This document shows positions 52,936-62,492 of a stretch of 64,000 nucleotides of DNA, piece by piece. The notes below the pieces were generated by a model, which had not been told where the DNA came from, made no database searches, and saw only the letters and a list, made by a program, of their open reading frames with translations. Source of the DNA: an uncultured Robinsoniella sp. (lineage in GTDB: Bacteria; Bacillota; Clostridia; Lachnospirales; Lachnospiraceae); assembly GCA_900539655.1 (NCBI GenBank), contig UQCR01000019.1, positions 11,944 to 75,943 on the forward strand, read 5' to 3'. The position numbers and the translations under genes are program-made. The first letter of the stretch is position 1. Each line of letters opens with the position of its first letter.

Positions 52936-54639
52936 ATGAAAAAAAGATTCGTAAAGATCACTGCACTTTTATTGTCTCTTACGATGGCGGTCAGTCTGTC
53001 AGCATGTGGGGGAAGTACCGATTCGGTAGACAATAAAGACGCAAAGACGGAGTCAAACGCAGTATCAGATGAAAGTAATTTAAATGAGGTGGGGACCTAC
53101 CCTATCGTAAAAGAACCTATTGAGATGTCAGTTTTCACTATGACAATGCCAAATGTGGAAGATCTGGCAACAAATGATTTTACGAAGTATATGGAAGAGA
53201 AGACGGGAATTAAGCTGACATTCCAGACCGGTACCAGAGATGACTGGAGGGATAAGCTGAATATGGCACTTCAGTCGGGAGATTACCCGGATGTAATTCT
53301 GGGAGTAGACCCCAATTTGGCAAAATATGGGGTAAAAGAGGGCGTAATTATCCAATTGGATGATCTGATCGAGAAGAATATGCCCAATTATATGAAAATG
53401 ATGAGCCAGTATATGGATCTTACCCGTCAGACAGATGGGCATATCTATTCCATAGCGGAAATTAATGATTGTTATCACTGTATGTATGGAAGAAAAATGT
53501 GGGTAAATAAGAAATACCTGGATGCAATGGGTGTGGATATTCCAACGACAACGGAAGAATTTATGGAAGCATGTAAGAAATTCAAAGAGTATAAGCCGGA
53601 CGGTATTGCAATTGCAGGTGCGAATGCAAAAAATGGATGGTATGCGAACTTTGAAGAATGGATGATGGGATCATTCATTTTAGACCCGGGAAAACAACAG
53701 GCCGTACGGGATAAGACTGCAGTAACGCCGGAGGGAAAAGTAGTCTGCGTTGCTACAGACGATAAGTACAAAGAAGGCCTTAAATATATGAGTGAGCTTT
53801 ACAAACAGGGTTATATCTATGACGGAGACTTTACCCAGACACAGGAACAGGTGAGAACGCTGATGAACCAGGAAGACGAACCGGTGTTATTTGTACCGGC
53901 TGGAACCCTGTCCGATGTGATTGATCCTGCAGAAAACAATGAATTTTACAGGGATTATGTTGCGATGTCTCCGGTAAAAGGACCGGACGGCACACAGATT
54001 ACCCCATTTTTTAAATACTCCGGAGTAGATGAATTTGGTTTGTGTATTACAGATAAATGTAAAGATCCGGCAGCGGCACTTCGCTGGGTAGATACCTTCT
54101 TCACGGAGACAGGGGATCTGTGTTCCCAGTACGGCTCAGAGGAAGGCAAGGACTGGGTACTGAATCCCAAAGGGGAAGTGGGCTTAAACGGAAAACCTGC
54201 TTTATATAAAGTACTCAATGCATACTCTCCGGACACACAGAACCATGACTGGCAGGATATCGGCATCCGTGTGGCACCGGCTGATTACCGTCTGGGCCAG
54301 GCGGTAGATCCAAATGTTGATATCGGATCCCCGGAAGGCTTAGAAAAAATGCTATATGAAGCAAGCAAGAATCTTCAGGAACCTTATGCACAAAAAGAAG
54401 GGGAACTGGATATCATGCCCCAGTTAAAGCTGACGGATCAGGAGGCAACCGATATCCAGACTGTAGGCGTGGAAGTTGAAAAATATATTGCAGAGAACCA
54501 GGTAGCATTTATCACAGGCCAGAAAGATCTGGATAAAGACTGGGAGTCCTTTAAACAGGGGCTTGATAACGCCGGACTGCAGACCTTATTAAGTGTATAC
54601 CAGACCGCTTACGAACGGCAGATGGGGAAAAGCGAGTAA
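52936..54639 (+). CDS. LplA/YtcQ-type ABC substrate-binding lipoprotein
   Basis: 567 residues. The lipobox is LSAC (Cys near 24), preceded by a basic start and hydrophobic stretch. The mature domain (50-567) has the long family-1 SBP layout used for oligosaccharides or glycans. AAAAGGAGG precedes the ATG. It feeds the two permeases downstream. No ATPase gene is nearby. Confidence 0.92.
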   Translation: MKKRFVKITALLLSLTMAVSLSACGGSTDSVDNKDAKTESNAVSDESNLNEVGTYPIVKEPIEMSVFTMTMPNVEDLATNDFTKYMEEKTGIKLTFQTGTRDDWRDKLNMALQSGDYPDVILGVDPNLAKYGVKEGVIIQLDDLIEKNMPNYMKMMSQYMDLTRQTDGHIYSIAEINDCYHCMYGRKMWVNKKYLDAMGVDIPTTTEEFMEACKKFKEYKPDGIAIAGANAKNGWYANFEEWMMGSFILDPGKQQAVRDKTAVTPEGKVVCVATDDKYKEGLKYMSELYKQGYIYDGDFTQTQEQVRTLMNQEDEPVLFVPAGTLSDVIDPAENNEFYRDYVAMSPVKGPDGTQITPFFKYSGVDEFGLCITDKCKDPAAALRWVDTFFTETGDLCSQYGSEEGKDWVLNPKGEVGLNGKPALYKVLNAYSPDTQNHDWQDIGIRVAPADYRLGQAVDPNVDIGSPEGLEKMLYEASKNLQEPYAQKEGELDIMPQLKLTDQEATDIQTVGVEVEKYIAENQVAFITGQKDLDKDWESFKQGLDNAGLQTLLSVYQTAYERQMGKSE

Positions 54640-54658
54640 GCGGATATAGTTAAAAGCG

Positions 54659-54696
54659 GCCGTTACATAAGGAAGGTTTCGTAACGGCTCCTTTTT
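54659..54696 (+). terminator. Hairpin between SBP and permease genes
   Basis: GCCGTTAC (54659-54666) pairs with GTAACGGC (54681-54688), followed by TTTTT. It probably attenuates permease expression relative to the SBP, like the hairpin at 37635-37675. Confidence 0.7.
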
Positions 54697-54715
54697 GGAA
54701 GAAGGAGGGATTTGC

Positions 54716-55651
54716 TTGAAAGCTGTAAAAACAGCAAAGGTCCGTGTGGATAAAAAAAATAAAATTAAGAGCTCTAACTGGCAGTTCTGGCTGATTATCG
54801 CAGCACCTGCAATATATGCATTTATTTTTGCATATATACCTATGGGCGGGATACTGATGGCATTTAAAGATTACAGTATCCGAAAAGGAATATTTGGCAG
54901 CGACTGGGTAGGATTTAAATATTTTCAGCAGTTTCTGATGTCACCTTCCAGTTCAAAGGTTATTATCAATACTCTTGTGCTGGGGGTATATACATTATTG
55001 ATTAATTTTCCGCTGCCAATTATTCTGGCAATCGGATTAAATGAAATGCGGAGTGTGCGTTATAAAAAGACAATTCAAATGGTTACCTATGCTCCATATT
55101 TTATCTCTACCGTTGTAATGGTGGGAATGATGATGCAGATGATGGATCTGCGTACCGGGGTAATCAATATCCTGCTTGGGAAAATTGGGGTTGACCCCAT
55201 TAATTTCTTTGGAGATGTGAAGCTGTTCCGGGGTCTGTATGTGTGGAGCGGGCTATGGCAGACAGCGGGTTATTCAGCAATTATTTACATTGCAGCGCTG
55301 GCAGGCGTAAGCCCTGAGTTAAAGGAAGCGGCGAGAATGGATGGTGCATCCAGGCTGCAGAGAATCTGGCATGTGGATCTTCCGGCAATTCTGCCTACGA
55401 TTATTACAATGCTGATCTTCAACTGCGGAAGTGTCATGAATATTGGATTCGATAAAGTATTTTTAATGCAGAATTCTCTAAACAGCGGGGTGTCAGAGGT
55501 TATCTCCACCTTCGTATACAAGGTGGGTATTGTAAACTCCGACTTTGGTTTCTCGACGGCAGCAGGCCTGTTCCAGTCTATTGTCAGCTTTATACTGCTG
55601 GTGATTGTTAATACGGTCTGTAAAAAAGTTACCGAGACGAGTCTGTGGTAA
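54716..55651 (+). CDS. LplB-type ABC permease
   Basis: 311 residues from a TTG start (54716) with AAGGAGGG 6 bases upstream. Six helices and the EAA loop ELKEAARMDGASRLQRIWHVDL. It pairs with the next permease. Confidence 0.9.
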   Translation: MKAVKTAKVRVDKKNKIKSSNWQFWLIIAAPAIYAFIFAYIPMGGILMAFKDYSIRKGIFGSDWVGFKYFQQFLMSPSSSKVIINTLVLGVYTLLINFPLPIILAIGLNEMRSVRYKKTIQMVTYAPYFISTVVMVGMMMQMMDLRTGVINILLGKIGVDPINFFGDVKLFRGLYVWSGLWQTAGYSAIIYIAALAGVSPELKEAARMDGASRLQRIWHVDLPAILPTIITMLIFNCGSVMNIGFDKVFLMQNSLNSGVSEVISTFVYKVGIVNSDFGFSTAAGLFQSIVSFILLVIVNTVCKKVTETSLW

Positions 55652-55663
55652 GGAGGAGGAGAC

Positions 55664-56572
55664 ATGAATAAGAAAGAATGGTCGAAGTTTGTAAACTCCT
55701 CATTTGGAGACAAGGTATTTATTATTATGGTGTATGTGGTACTGACAGCCGTATTTTTAATCGTTGTGCTGCCTTTGATCTACATTGTAAGCGCATCTTT
55801 TTCCGATCCCCAGGCAGTTGTCAGCGGAAAGGTATTCCTATTACCGGTAAATCCTACCCTGCGGGGATATGCGGCGGTATTTAAAAATACGAAGATTATG
55901 AATGGATTCTTTAATTCCATTATATATACGGCGGCAGGTGTTGTGGTTAATCTTGTAATGACCATGCTCTGTGCGTATCCACTATCCAGAAGAGAATTTA
56001 CGGCAAGGAATAAACTTGCTATGCTGTTTGTATTTACTATGTATTTTAGCGGGGGGCTGGTGCCAACTTATATGGTAGTACAGAAACTGGGCTTAATAGA
56101 CAGCCGGCTGGCAATGATTATTCCAAGTGCAATGTCTACATACAATATGATTATATGCCGTACGTATATGGTAAACTCTATTCCCGATGAAATGTATGAG
56201 GCGGCAAGTATTGACGGATGTACGCCTTTTAAGTACCTGTTGAGAATCGTTACCCCCCTGTGTAAACCAATATTGGCTGTATTGACTCTGTATTACGGAG
56301 TGGCAAAGTGGAACTCCTATTTTGATGCAATGCTGTACTTAAAGGATCAGAAGCTTCAGCCCCTTACCATTATCATGAGGGAAATTCTGATACAGAACCA
56401 GATAGACTACACGATGATCAGCGATGTGTCGTCTGTTGCGGCACAAAGGGGATTGACAGACCTGCTAAAATATTCCACAATAGTGGTAGCTTCACTTCCG
56501 GTACTTTTAATCTATCCCTTTGTACAGAAGCATTTTGTAAAAGGGGTTATGATCGGGGCGGTGAAGGGCTAA
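55664..56572 (+). CDS. LplC/YtcP-type ABC permease
   Basis: 302 residues, six helices, EAA loop MYEAASIDGCTPFKYLLRIV, ending KHFVKGVMIGAVKG. GAGGAGGA precedes the ATG, 12 bp after the first permease. Confidence 0.92.
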   Translation: MNKKEWSKFVNSSFGDKVFIIMVYVVLTAVFLIVVLPLIYIVSASFSDPQAVVSGKVFLLPVNPTLRGYAAVFKNTKIMNGFFNSIIYTAAGVVVNLVMTMLCAYPLSRREFTARNKLAMLFVFTMYFSGGLVPTYMVVQKLGLIDSRLAMIIPSAMSTYNMIICRTYMVNSIPDEMYEAASIDGCTPFKYLLRIVTPLCKPILAVLTLYYGVAKWNSYFDAMLYLKDQKLQPLTIIMREILIQNQIDYTMISDVSSVAAQRGLTDLLKYSTIVVASLPVLLIYPFVQKHFVKGVMIGAVKG

Positions 56573-56715
56573 TGTGCCATGCTGCACCTTGCAGGCTGTC
56601 AGAATATTTGGCGCTATCACTAACATTACTGTCCGATTGGATCACTAAAAGTGTTTGAAGTTCATTCCCGCCATCTGCATTCTGGCAGGAATGCTTTGGA
56701 AAGGAACGGTATCAC

Positions 56716-59355
56716 ATGTTTTCAGAAGAATACGAACATAAGATTACAGAGGCTTACAGGAAAAAACTTTCCCTTCTGGGAGAAAAAAGAGAAGAAATAG
56801 AAAATAAGGCTGCCACGTACCAGGGCAGCCTGGGATTTGCGCTGAAATATCTATATGCCATAATGCCTCTCAGCGATGCGGCAAATTATGAATTTGAGGT
56901 ATTTTTAGACTATGCTGAAAATGGAATTGCGCTGTGGGAGCAGGAGCAATACTGTCGGGATATGCCCGGGGAAATTTTCCTGAACTATGTCCTGTACCAC
57001 CGGATCAGCAGCGAAGAGATTGTGCCATGCAGGAAGTTTTTCCGTGATGTGGCAAAGGACTGCGTCACAGGGAGAGACAGGATAGCAGATGCCATCTCCT
57101 TAAATTACTGGTGTGCCAGGGAAGCGGCTTATCAAACCACCGATGACCGGACTGCACCGCCTCTTACAGTATACCGCAGCGGGGCTGGAAGGTGCGGGGA
57201 AGAGTCGGTATTTGCAGTGTCGGTATTTCGAAGCCTTGGGATACCGGCGAGACAGGTATTCGTGCCCAGATGGTCCCATTGCGATGACAATCATGCCTGG
57301 GTTGAAGTATGGTGCGACGGGAAGTGGTATTTCCTGGGGGCCTGTGAACCGGAAGAGATATTGAACAAGGGCTGGTTCACAGGCGCTTCCTCCAGGGCAA
57401 TGCTGGTCGAATCCAGATGGTTTGATGTGGAGGCACCGCAGCACGATGAGATCCTACACAATGGAAATGCTGTATCGGTAAATCTCACCCGCCATTATGC
57501 CAGAACCCGGAAAATAAAAGTGAAAGTACTGGATCAGAACGGCCAGCCCTGTGCAGGCGCAAAAGTAGATTTCCAGATATTGAATTATGCCCAGCTGGAT
57601 ACGGCAGCATCTGTGCGGACAAACCAGTATGGGGATGCAGAGCTTATGACAGGGCTTGGAAGCCTGTATTTGTACGCAGCCAAAGACGGAAGCAGCGCAG
57701 AAAGATGTATTGATACACGGGAAGAGGATGAGACGGTTCTGCAGTTGTCCGAGGCAGCGCGGCAGCCGGATGTCTGGGAGGACCTGGAATTCTATCCTCC
57801 GCCAGCACCCCCTGTAAATCCGGTACCGCTGACTCAAGAGCAGAAGGAGCTGGGACGAAAGAAAAGTAAAGCGGCGGCGGAAGCACTGCGCAGAAAGATA
57901 GATGGGTTTGAGCGGGGAGTGGTTTCCGCGGGGATTGCAGAAAGTGGGCTGCAAGGGAAGGAAGATGCAGGGATTGTACCGGGGAAAGCAGAGTATGCGA
58001 ACAGAATTCTGCCGATTTTAAAAGCAGCCAGAGGGAATCAGGCAGAGGTGATTCGATTCCTAAACCAAAATTTCCTGCAAAAGGAAAGAGGGCAGGTGGA
58101 AAACCTTTGGGAGGATAAAATTTTATTGCTGGAGAGCCTGCGGGAAAAGGATTTTCAGGACCTGAAAGCGGATGTCCTGGCTGAGCACTGCCGGGAAGCG
58201 AAACCCTATGCGGATAGATTCCCAAAGGATATATATGTGCCATACCTGCTCTGCCCCAGAATATCCAGAGAGCCGTTAAGCTGCTGGCGAATCTGGTTAT
58301 GTGCATATTTCAGTTCAAAACAAAAGCAGGATTTCACAGATAATCCACTTCTGCTATGGGAATACATAGAAGATCATGTAAAAGAAAACACAGAGGCTGA
58401 GCAGGAGAATCTGATAACTTTGCCCTGTGCCTGCTTAAAAGTAAAGTCCGGGAGTTTCCTGTCCAAGAAGGTTCTGTTCGTGGCGGTCTGCCGTTCACTT
58501 GGAATACCTGCAAGGCTGACGGAGGCAGAAGGGGCAATGGAATACTATGACGGTAATCACTTTGCTTCTGTTTTAGAAAAAACGAAGCCCGATGCGGCTG
58601 TTACGGTATTGGGAGATGATTCGGAGACGGAATGGATTTATTCCGGGAACTGGAGTCTGGGCAAACTGGAAACAGAGGGCTGGAATTCTCTTGTCTTGGA
58701 GGGCGCCCGGTGTGGGGAACAGGGACTAGAGTTGTCTGTACCATCGGGCGAATATCGGCTGATCACGGCAAACCGCCTACCAAATGGTACCCAGTTTGCC
58801 AGGAAATATTATTTCTCATTGGCGAAAGGACAAAAGAAGCAAGTTGTGCTGTCTAAAAAAGAAGCTAAAATTTCTGAGATGCTGGAAGAAATAACGGTTG
58901 ATAATTTTAAGCTTTTAGATGAAAATAATAAGGAGATCATGGCATCTTCTCTGGATGCATCCCATATGCTTTTCCTGTTTTGGCTGGAAGAAAACAAAGA
59001 GCCTTCCGACCACATATTAAATGAATTGTATGACAGCAGGGAACAATTTGTGAAATCCGGGGCAAAGATGTGCTTTATTTTCCGGCAAAAACCGGACAGG
59101 TCGGATGAGGCCCTTGATAAAGTTCTGGATGCATTTCCTGATATACAGATATTGTATGATGATTTTGGAGAAAATGTACAGTCTCTTGCCAGAAGCGTGT
59201 ACGTGGATCCGGATCAGCTGCCTCTTGTGCTGGCTTTAAAAGAAGGCCTCAGTGCAGTATATGCGGTCAGCGGATATAACGTAGGAACGGGACGTCTGCT
59301 GCTGAGGATTCAAGAGTGTTTAAGTAATTTAAAAAATAAGGAGGATATGCGATGA
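56716..59355 (+). CDS. Double transglutaminase-fold protein with thioredoxin-like tail
   Basis: 879 residues, no signal peptide. A first transglutaminase-like domain (about 100-240) has GRCGEESVFAVSVFRSLGIP (catalytic Cys), DNHAWVEVWCDGKWY (His) and an acidic partner. A carboxypeptidase-regulatory-like beta domain follows (260-345: KVKVLDQNGQPCAGAKVDFQ). A second transglutaminase-like copy (about 470-660) aligns as SGSFLSKKVLFVAVCRSLGIP and GNHFASVL, where the catalytic Cys is replaced by Phe; it is probably inactive. The last 150 residues look thioredoxin-like without CxxC. The gene lies after the Lpl-type transporter and overlaps the fucosidase by 4 bp. It may process peptide or glycopeptide material; role unknown. 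Confidence 0.8.
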   Translation: MFSEEYEHKITEAYRKKLSLLGEKREEIENKAATYQGSLGFALKYLYAIMPLSDAANYEFEVFLDYAENGIALWEQEQYCRDMPGEIFLNYVLYHRISSEEIVPCRKFFRDVAKDCVTGRDRIADAISLNYWCAREAAYQTTDDRTAPPLTVYRSGAGRCGEESVFAVSVFRSLGIPARQVFVPRWSHCDDNHAWVEVWCDGKWYFLGACEPEEILNKGWFTGASSRAMLVESRWFDVEAPQHDEILHNGNAVSVNLTRHYARTRKIKVKVLDQNGQPCAGAKVDFQILNYAQLDTAASVRTNQYGDAELMTGLGSLYLYAAKDGSSAERCIDTREEDETVLQLSEAARQPDVWEDLEFYPPPAPPVNPVPLTQEQKELGRKKSKAAAEALRRKIDGFERGVVSAGIAESGLQGKEDAGIVPGKAEYANRILPILKAARGNQAEVIRFLNQNFLQKERGQVENLWEDKILLLESLREKDFQDLKADVLAEHCREAKPYADRFPKDIYVPYLLCPRISREPLSCWRIWLCAYFSSKQKQDFTDNPLLLWEYIEDHVKENTEAEQENLITLPCACLKVKSGSFLSKKVLFVAVCRSLGIPARLTEAEGAMEYYDGNHFASVLEKTKPDAAVTVLGDDSETEWIYSGNWSLGKLETEGWNSLVLEGARCGEQGLELSVPSGEYRLITANRLPNGTQFARKYYFSLAKGQKKQVVLSKKEAKISEMLEEITVDNFKLLDENNKEIMASSLDASHMLFLFWLEENKEPSDHILNELYDSREQFVKSGAKMCFIFRQKPDRSDEALDKVLDAFPDIQILYDDFGENVQSLARSVYVDPDQLPLVLALKEGLSAVYAVSGYNVGTGRLLLRIQECLSNLKNKEDMR

Positions 59356-60677
59356 GTGAAAAAATGGGAAACCAGGTGGTAGAAGCAAGAACTGAGAGAA
59401 CGAAATGGTATTGTGACGCAAGATTTGGAATGTTTATTCACTGGGGGCTGTATTCCATTCCCGCAAGAGGAGAATGGGTTCGCAGCACGGAACGAATGCC
59501 AAAGGAAGAATACGACCAGTTCTTTGATGAATTTACCACAGAAAATTATGATCCGAAAGAATGGGCAAGGCTTGCCAAAAAAGCAGGGATGAAATATGCG
59601 GTTTTAACAGCAAAGCATCATGACGGATTTTGTCTGTATGACACTGCGCTGACGGATTTTAAGTCTACCAAAGCACCTTGCAAAAGAGATCTTGTCCGGG
59701 AATTCTTAGATGCATTCCGTGCAGAGGGAATTCGGGTGGGACTGTATTTTTCCATAATTGACTGGCGCCATCCTGATTTTCCTCATTATGGAGATAAGTT
59801 TCATCCAATGAGGGATAATGAAGAATTTAAAGGAAAAGAACATGATTTTGACCGGTACCTGACTTATATGCACGGACAGGTGAAAGAGCTGCTGACAAAT
59901 TACGGACATTTGGACTTGATGTGGTTTGATTTTTCTTATGGTCCCATGAACTGTGAAAAGTGGAAAGCTTCGGAGCTGATTGAAATGGTAAGAAGCATCC
60001 AGCCTCATATCGTAATAGACAACCGCCTGGAAGGAAGTGCGGAAAATGCAGGGTCTATCCGTACCCTGAATCCCACTGCATATTCCGGAGATTTTGCGTC
60101 ACCCGAACAGATGGTTCCTCCGGAAGGCATCCGTGATGAGGGTGGAAACCCCATACCATGGGAGGCATGCATTACCCTGAATAATAATTGGGGATATGCA
60201 GCTCATGACTATCATTATAAATCAGCTAAAATGGTGATTCATATGCTGGTGGAATGTGTCAGCAAAAACGGAAACCTGATCTTAAATGTAGGGCCCAATG
60301 CCAAAGGTGAGATTCCAAAAGAATCGGTAGAAATTCTGGAAGAAGTTGGTACGTGGATGCATCAGAACGGCAGAAGTATCTACGTCTGCGGGCTGTCAGA
60401 GTTTCCAAAGCCTGTGTGGGGAAGATTTACCCAGAACGGCAAAAAGCTTTATGCACATGTAATGGAAGAGCAGGCAGGAGCAATTTGTCTGGAAAAGATG
60501 GCGGGAATGGTTGACCATATGCGTTTATTAAAGGATGGGTCGGAAGTGAAGGAAACGTTTTTCTGGAACTTAAAGGAGTATTCGGAAAATGCATTCTTTT
60601 TCTTTGATATGCATAGCAGTGACTGCTATCCGCTGCCGGATGAACACGATACGGTGGTTGAGATTACGTTAAAATAG
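59352..60677 (+). CDS. GH29 alpha-L-fucosidase
   Basis: 441 residues. Family motifs: RFGMFIHWGLYSIPARGEW at residues 24-42, LTAKHHDGFCLYDT and the nucleophile region LDLMWFDFSYG. No signal peptide, so it is cytoplasmic and acts on imported fucosylated material. The start codon overlaps the stop of the previous gene (ATGA), so it is coupled to it. A three-copy tandem repeat begins in its last codons. Confidence 0.93.
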   Translation: MSEKMGNQVVEARTERTKWYCDARFGMFIHWGLYSIPARGEWVRSTERMPKEEYDQFFDEFTTENYDPKEWARLAKKAGMKYAVLTAKHHDGFCLYDTALTDFKSTKAPCKRDLVREFLDAFRAEGIRVGLYFSIIDWRHPDFPHYGDKFHPMRDNEEFKGKEHDFDRYLTYMHGQVKELLTNYGHLDLMWFDFSYGPMNCEKWKASELIEMVRSIQPHIVIDNRLEGSAENAGSIRTLNPTAYSGDFASPEQMVPPEGIRDEGGNPIPWEACITLNNNWGYAAHDYHYKSAKMVIHMLVECVSKNGNLILNVGPNAKGEIPKESVEILEEVGTWMHQNGRSIYVCGLSEFPKPVWGRFTQNGKKLYAHVMEEQAGAICLEKMAGMVDHMRLLKDGSEVKETFFWNLKEYSENAFFFFDMHSSDCYPLPDEHDTVVEITLK

Positions 60678-60773
60678 TAGTAAATCGATTTGGTGGTTGA
60701 GATGACGTAAAATAGAACTGTAAATGGATTTAGTGGTTGAGATTGAGGTAAAATGGAAGCGTAAATCGATTTG
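60654..60773 (+). repeat. Three tandem copies of about 40 bp spanning the fucosidase stop codon
   Basis: GTGGTTGAGAT begins at 60654, 60693 and 60733, with each unit (39, 40 and 41 bp) continuing through an AAAATAG-like run and GTAAAT(C/G)GATTT. The first copy contains the last codons (VVEITLK) and stop of the fucosidase gene; the others are non-coding. It looks like a recent duplication of the gene's 3' end that has started to diverge. Confidence 0.85.
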
Positions 60774-60796
60774 GGAGGATATGAAAGGAGTATATT

Positions 60797-62218
60797 ATGA
60801 TTACAATTGGGAATAACAGTTCAGCAAATTGTATTGTTCGTTTTTATGGGGAAGGATCTTCTTTAATTGAAGAAGATTTTCCAAAGGCATCGGCTGTTTT
60901 TCAGGGTAAATATCTTCAGAGCCGGGTTTTAACAGACAGTGACGGTAAGGTATGGATTTTAACCGGAATGGGAAAAACGGGAGAGGTTAACGTGCTGCAA
61001 TTGAAAGAATTGCTTGCAAAAGCGGCAAAAGAAGTGAAGCACTGTGAGATTATGGAAGCGGTAATTGATATTTCAGAGTTTCTGAAAATATTCGGCATCC
61101 AATGCGTTGAAAAATGTGTGGAAAGTATTCGCCTTGGACTGGCTGAAGGTCTGACCTATAAAAAAGATGCAAAGACTGTAGAATATAAAATTTTCCTCTC
61201 CGGAATTCCAGAGGATCAGCATACGTTGGCTCAGGAACTCCAAAGAGAAGGAGAACTTTTGGGAGATGCAGTGATCTTCACGAGAAAGCTGGTGAATATG
61301 CCAGGCAATAAACTGCGCCCAATAGATTTGGCAAAAGAAATCGAAAACCATGTTAAGGACTGCCAAATAGAATATACTTTCTATGGTTATGATAAGCTTC
61401 ATGAAATGGGCATGGGTGCACTAAATGCAGTAGGGGGCAGCAGTGAATTCCCTCCATGCATGTGCGTTCTGCGTTACAAAGGAGATCCGGACAGTAGCGA
61501 GACCACAGGTCTGGTGGGAAAAGGCGTAACGTCAGATACCGGCGGTTATTGTCTGAAATCCCGGGATTCCCTGATTGGTATGCATGGTGATATGGCAGGT
61601 GGTGCTGTGACGGCCTCGGTGATGAGGGCATTGGCGAAAAGCCACGCCAGAGTCAATGTGACCTGCGTAATACCAATCTGTGAAAACCGCCTTACAGCCG
61701 GAAGCCTGCTGCCCGGAGATGTGATAACTTCCTATTCCGGGCAGACAATTGAAATATTAAATACGGATGCGGAAGGCCGGCTGATTCTTGCTGATGGAGT
61801 GAGCTATGCAGTAATGGAAGAAAAGGTAACAAGAGTGTTGGATATTGCGACGCTTACAGGGGCTATGGCTAATACATTCGGGAATCATGTAACCGGAGTA
61901 ATCTCTGATTCTGACCAGATATGGAGGGAACTGGAAGAAGCGTCAGCAGGCACAGGGGAATATTTCTGCCGTCTTCCATTTTATCGGGAAAATGAAAAAA
62001 TGCTGGAAAGTGAAATTGCGGATATTAAGAATATGGGAGAAAGCTTCTGCGGAGCTATTACAGCAGGTCTTTTTATCCGGCATTTTGCCAATAGAGTTCC
62101 ATGGATTCATCTGGATATTGCCGGAACGGCACATGTTGGAAAACCGCTGTATGAATTCCAGGCAAAGGGTGCTACCGGGGCAGTGGTGGATACGATTTAT
62201 TCCTGGCTGAAAGGCTGA
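60797..62218 (+). CDS. Leucyl aminopeptidase family (M17) protein
   Basis: 473 residues. The M17 motif NTDAEGRLILADG lies near residue 330, with the metal-binding VGKGVTSDTGGYCLK near 237 and DMAGGA near 260. M17 enzymes remove N-terminal residues from peptides in the cytoplasm. Genomic order after fucosidase and transglutaminase-fold genes suggests use of glycopeptides. AAAGGAG precedes the ATG. Confidence 0.92.
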   Translation: MITIGNNSSANCIVRFYGEGSSLIEEDFPKASAVFQGKYLQSRVLTDSDGKVWILTGMGKTGEVNVLQLKELLAKAAKEVKHCEIMEAVIDISEFLKIFGIQCVEKCVESIRLGLAEGLTYKKDAKTVEYKIFLSGIPEDQHTLAQELQREGELLGDAVIFTRKLVNMPGNKLRPIDLAKEIENHVKDCQIEYTFYGYDKLHEMGMGALNAVGGSSEFPPCMCVLRYKGDPDSSETTGLVGKGVTSDTGGYCLKSRDSLIGMHGDMAGGAVTASVMRALAKSHARVNVTCVIPICENRLTAGSLLPGDVITSYSGQTIEILNTDAEGRLILADGVSYAVMEEKVTRVLDIATLTGAMANTFGNHVTGVISDSDQIWRELEEASAGTGEYFCRLPFYRENEKMLESEIADIKNMGESFCGAITAGLFIRHFANRVPWIHLDIAGTAHVGKPLYEFQAKGATGAVVDTIYSWLKG

Positions 62219-62252
62219 GATGCCTGGTTTGATTAATTAAATGTGATTGTGT

Positions 62253-62287
62253 AAACTTCTTTGCAGCTTGCTGTGAGGAAGTTTTTT
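62253..62287 (+). terminator. Intrinsic terminator
   Basis: AACTTC with CAG/CTG pairing to GAAGTT and a run of six Ts, just after the aminopeptidase gene. Confidence 0.65.
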
Positions 62288-62492
62288 GTTACGGTTTTTT
62301 AATGAGGAATAAAGCAAATGGGGATATTTTTGTGCATAGGTGAGTTCTTTCGTATATGCAAGTGGGGATCTAATTGTGATAGTCAAGGTGCTTTTTTATG
62401 ACATAATAGGAGCTACTTAATACAACCTGGCAATATTTATGATGGATATATGATAATATTGTGAAAATATGTCCAACAAAGGAGAAAGGGTT

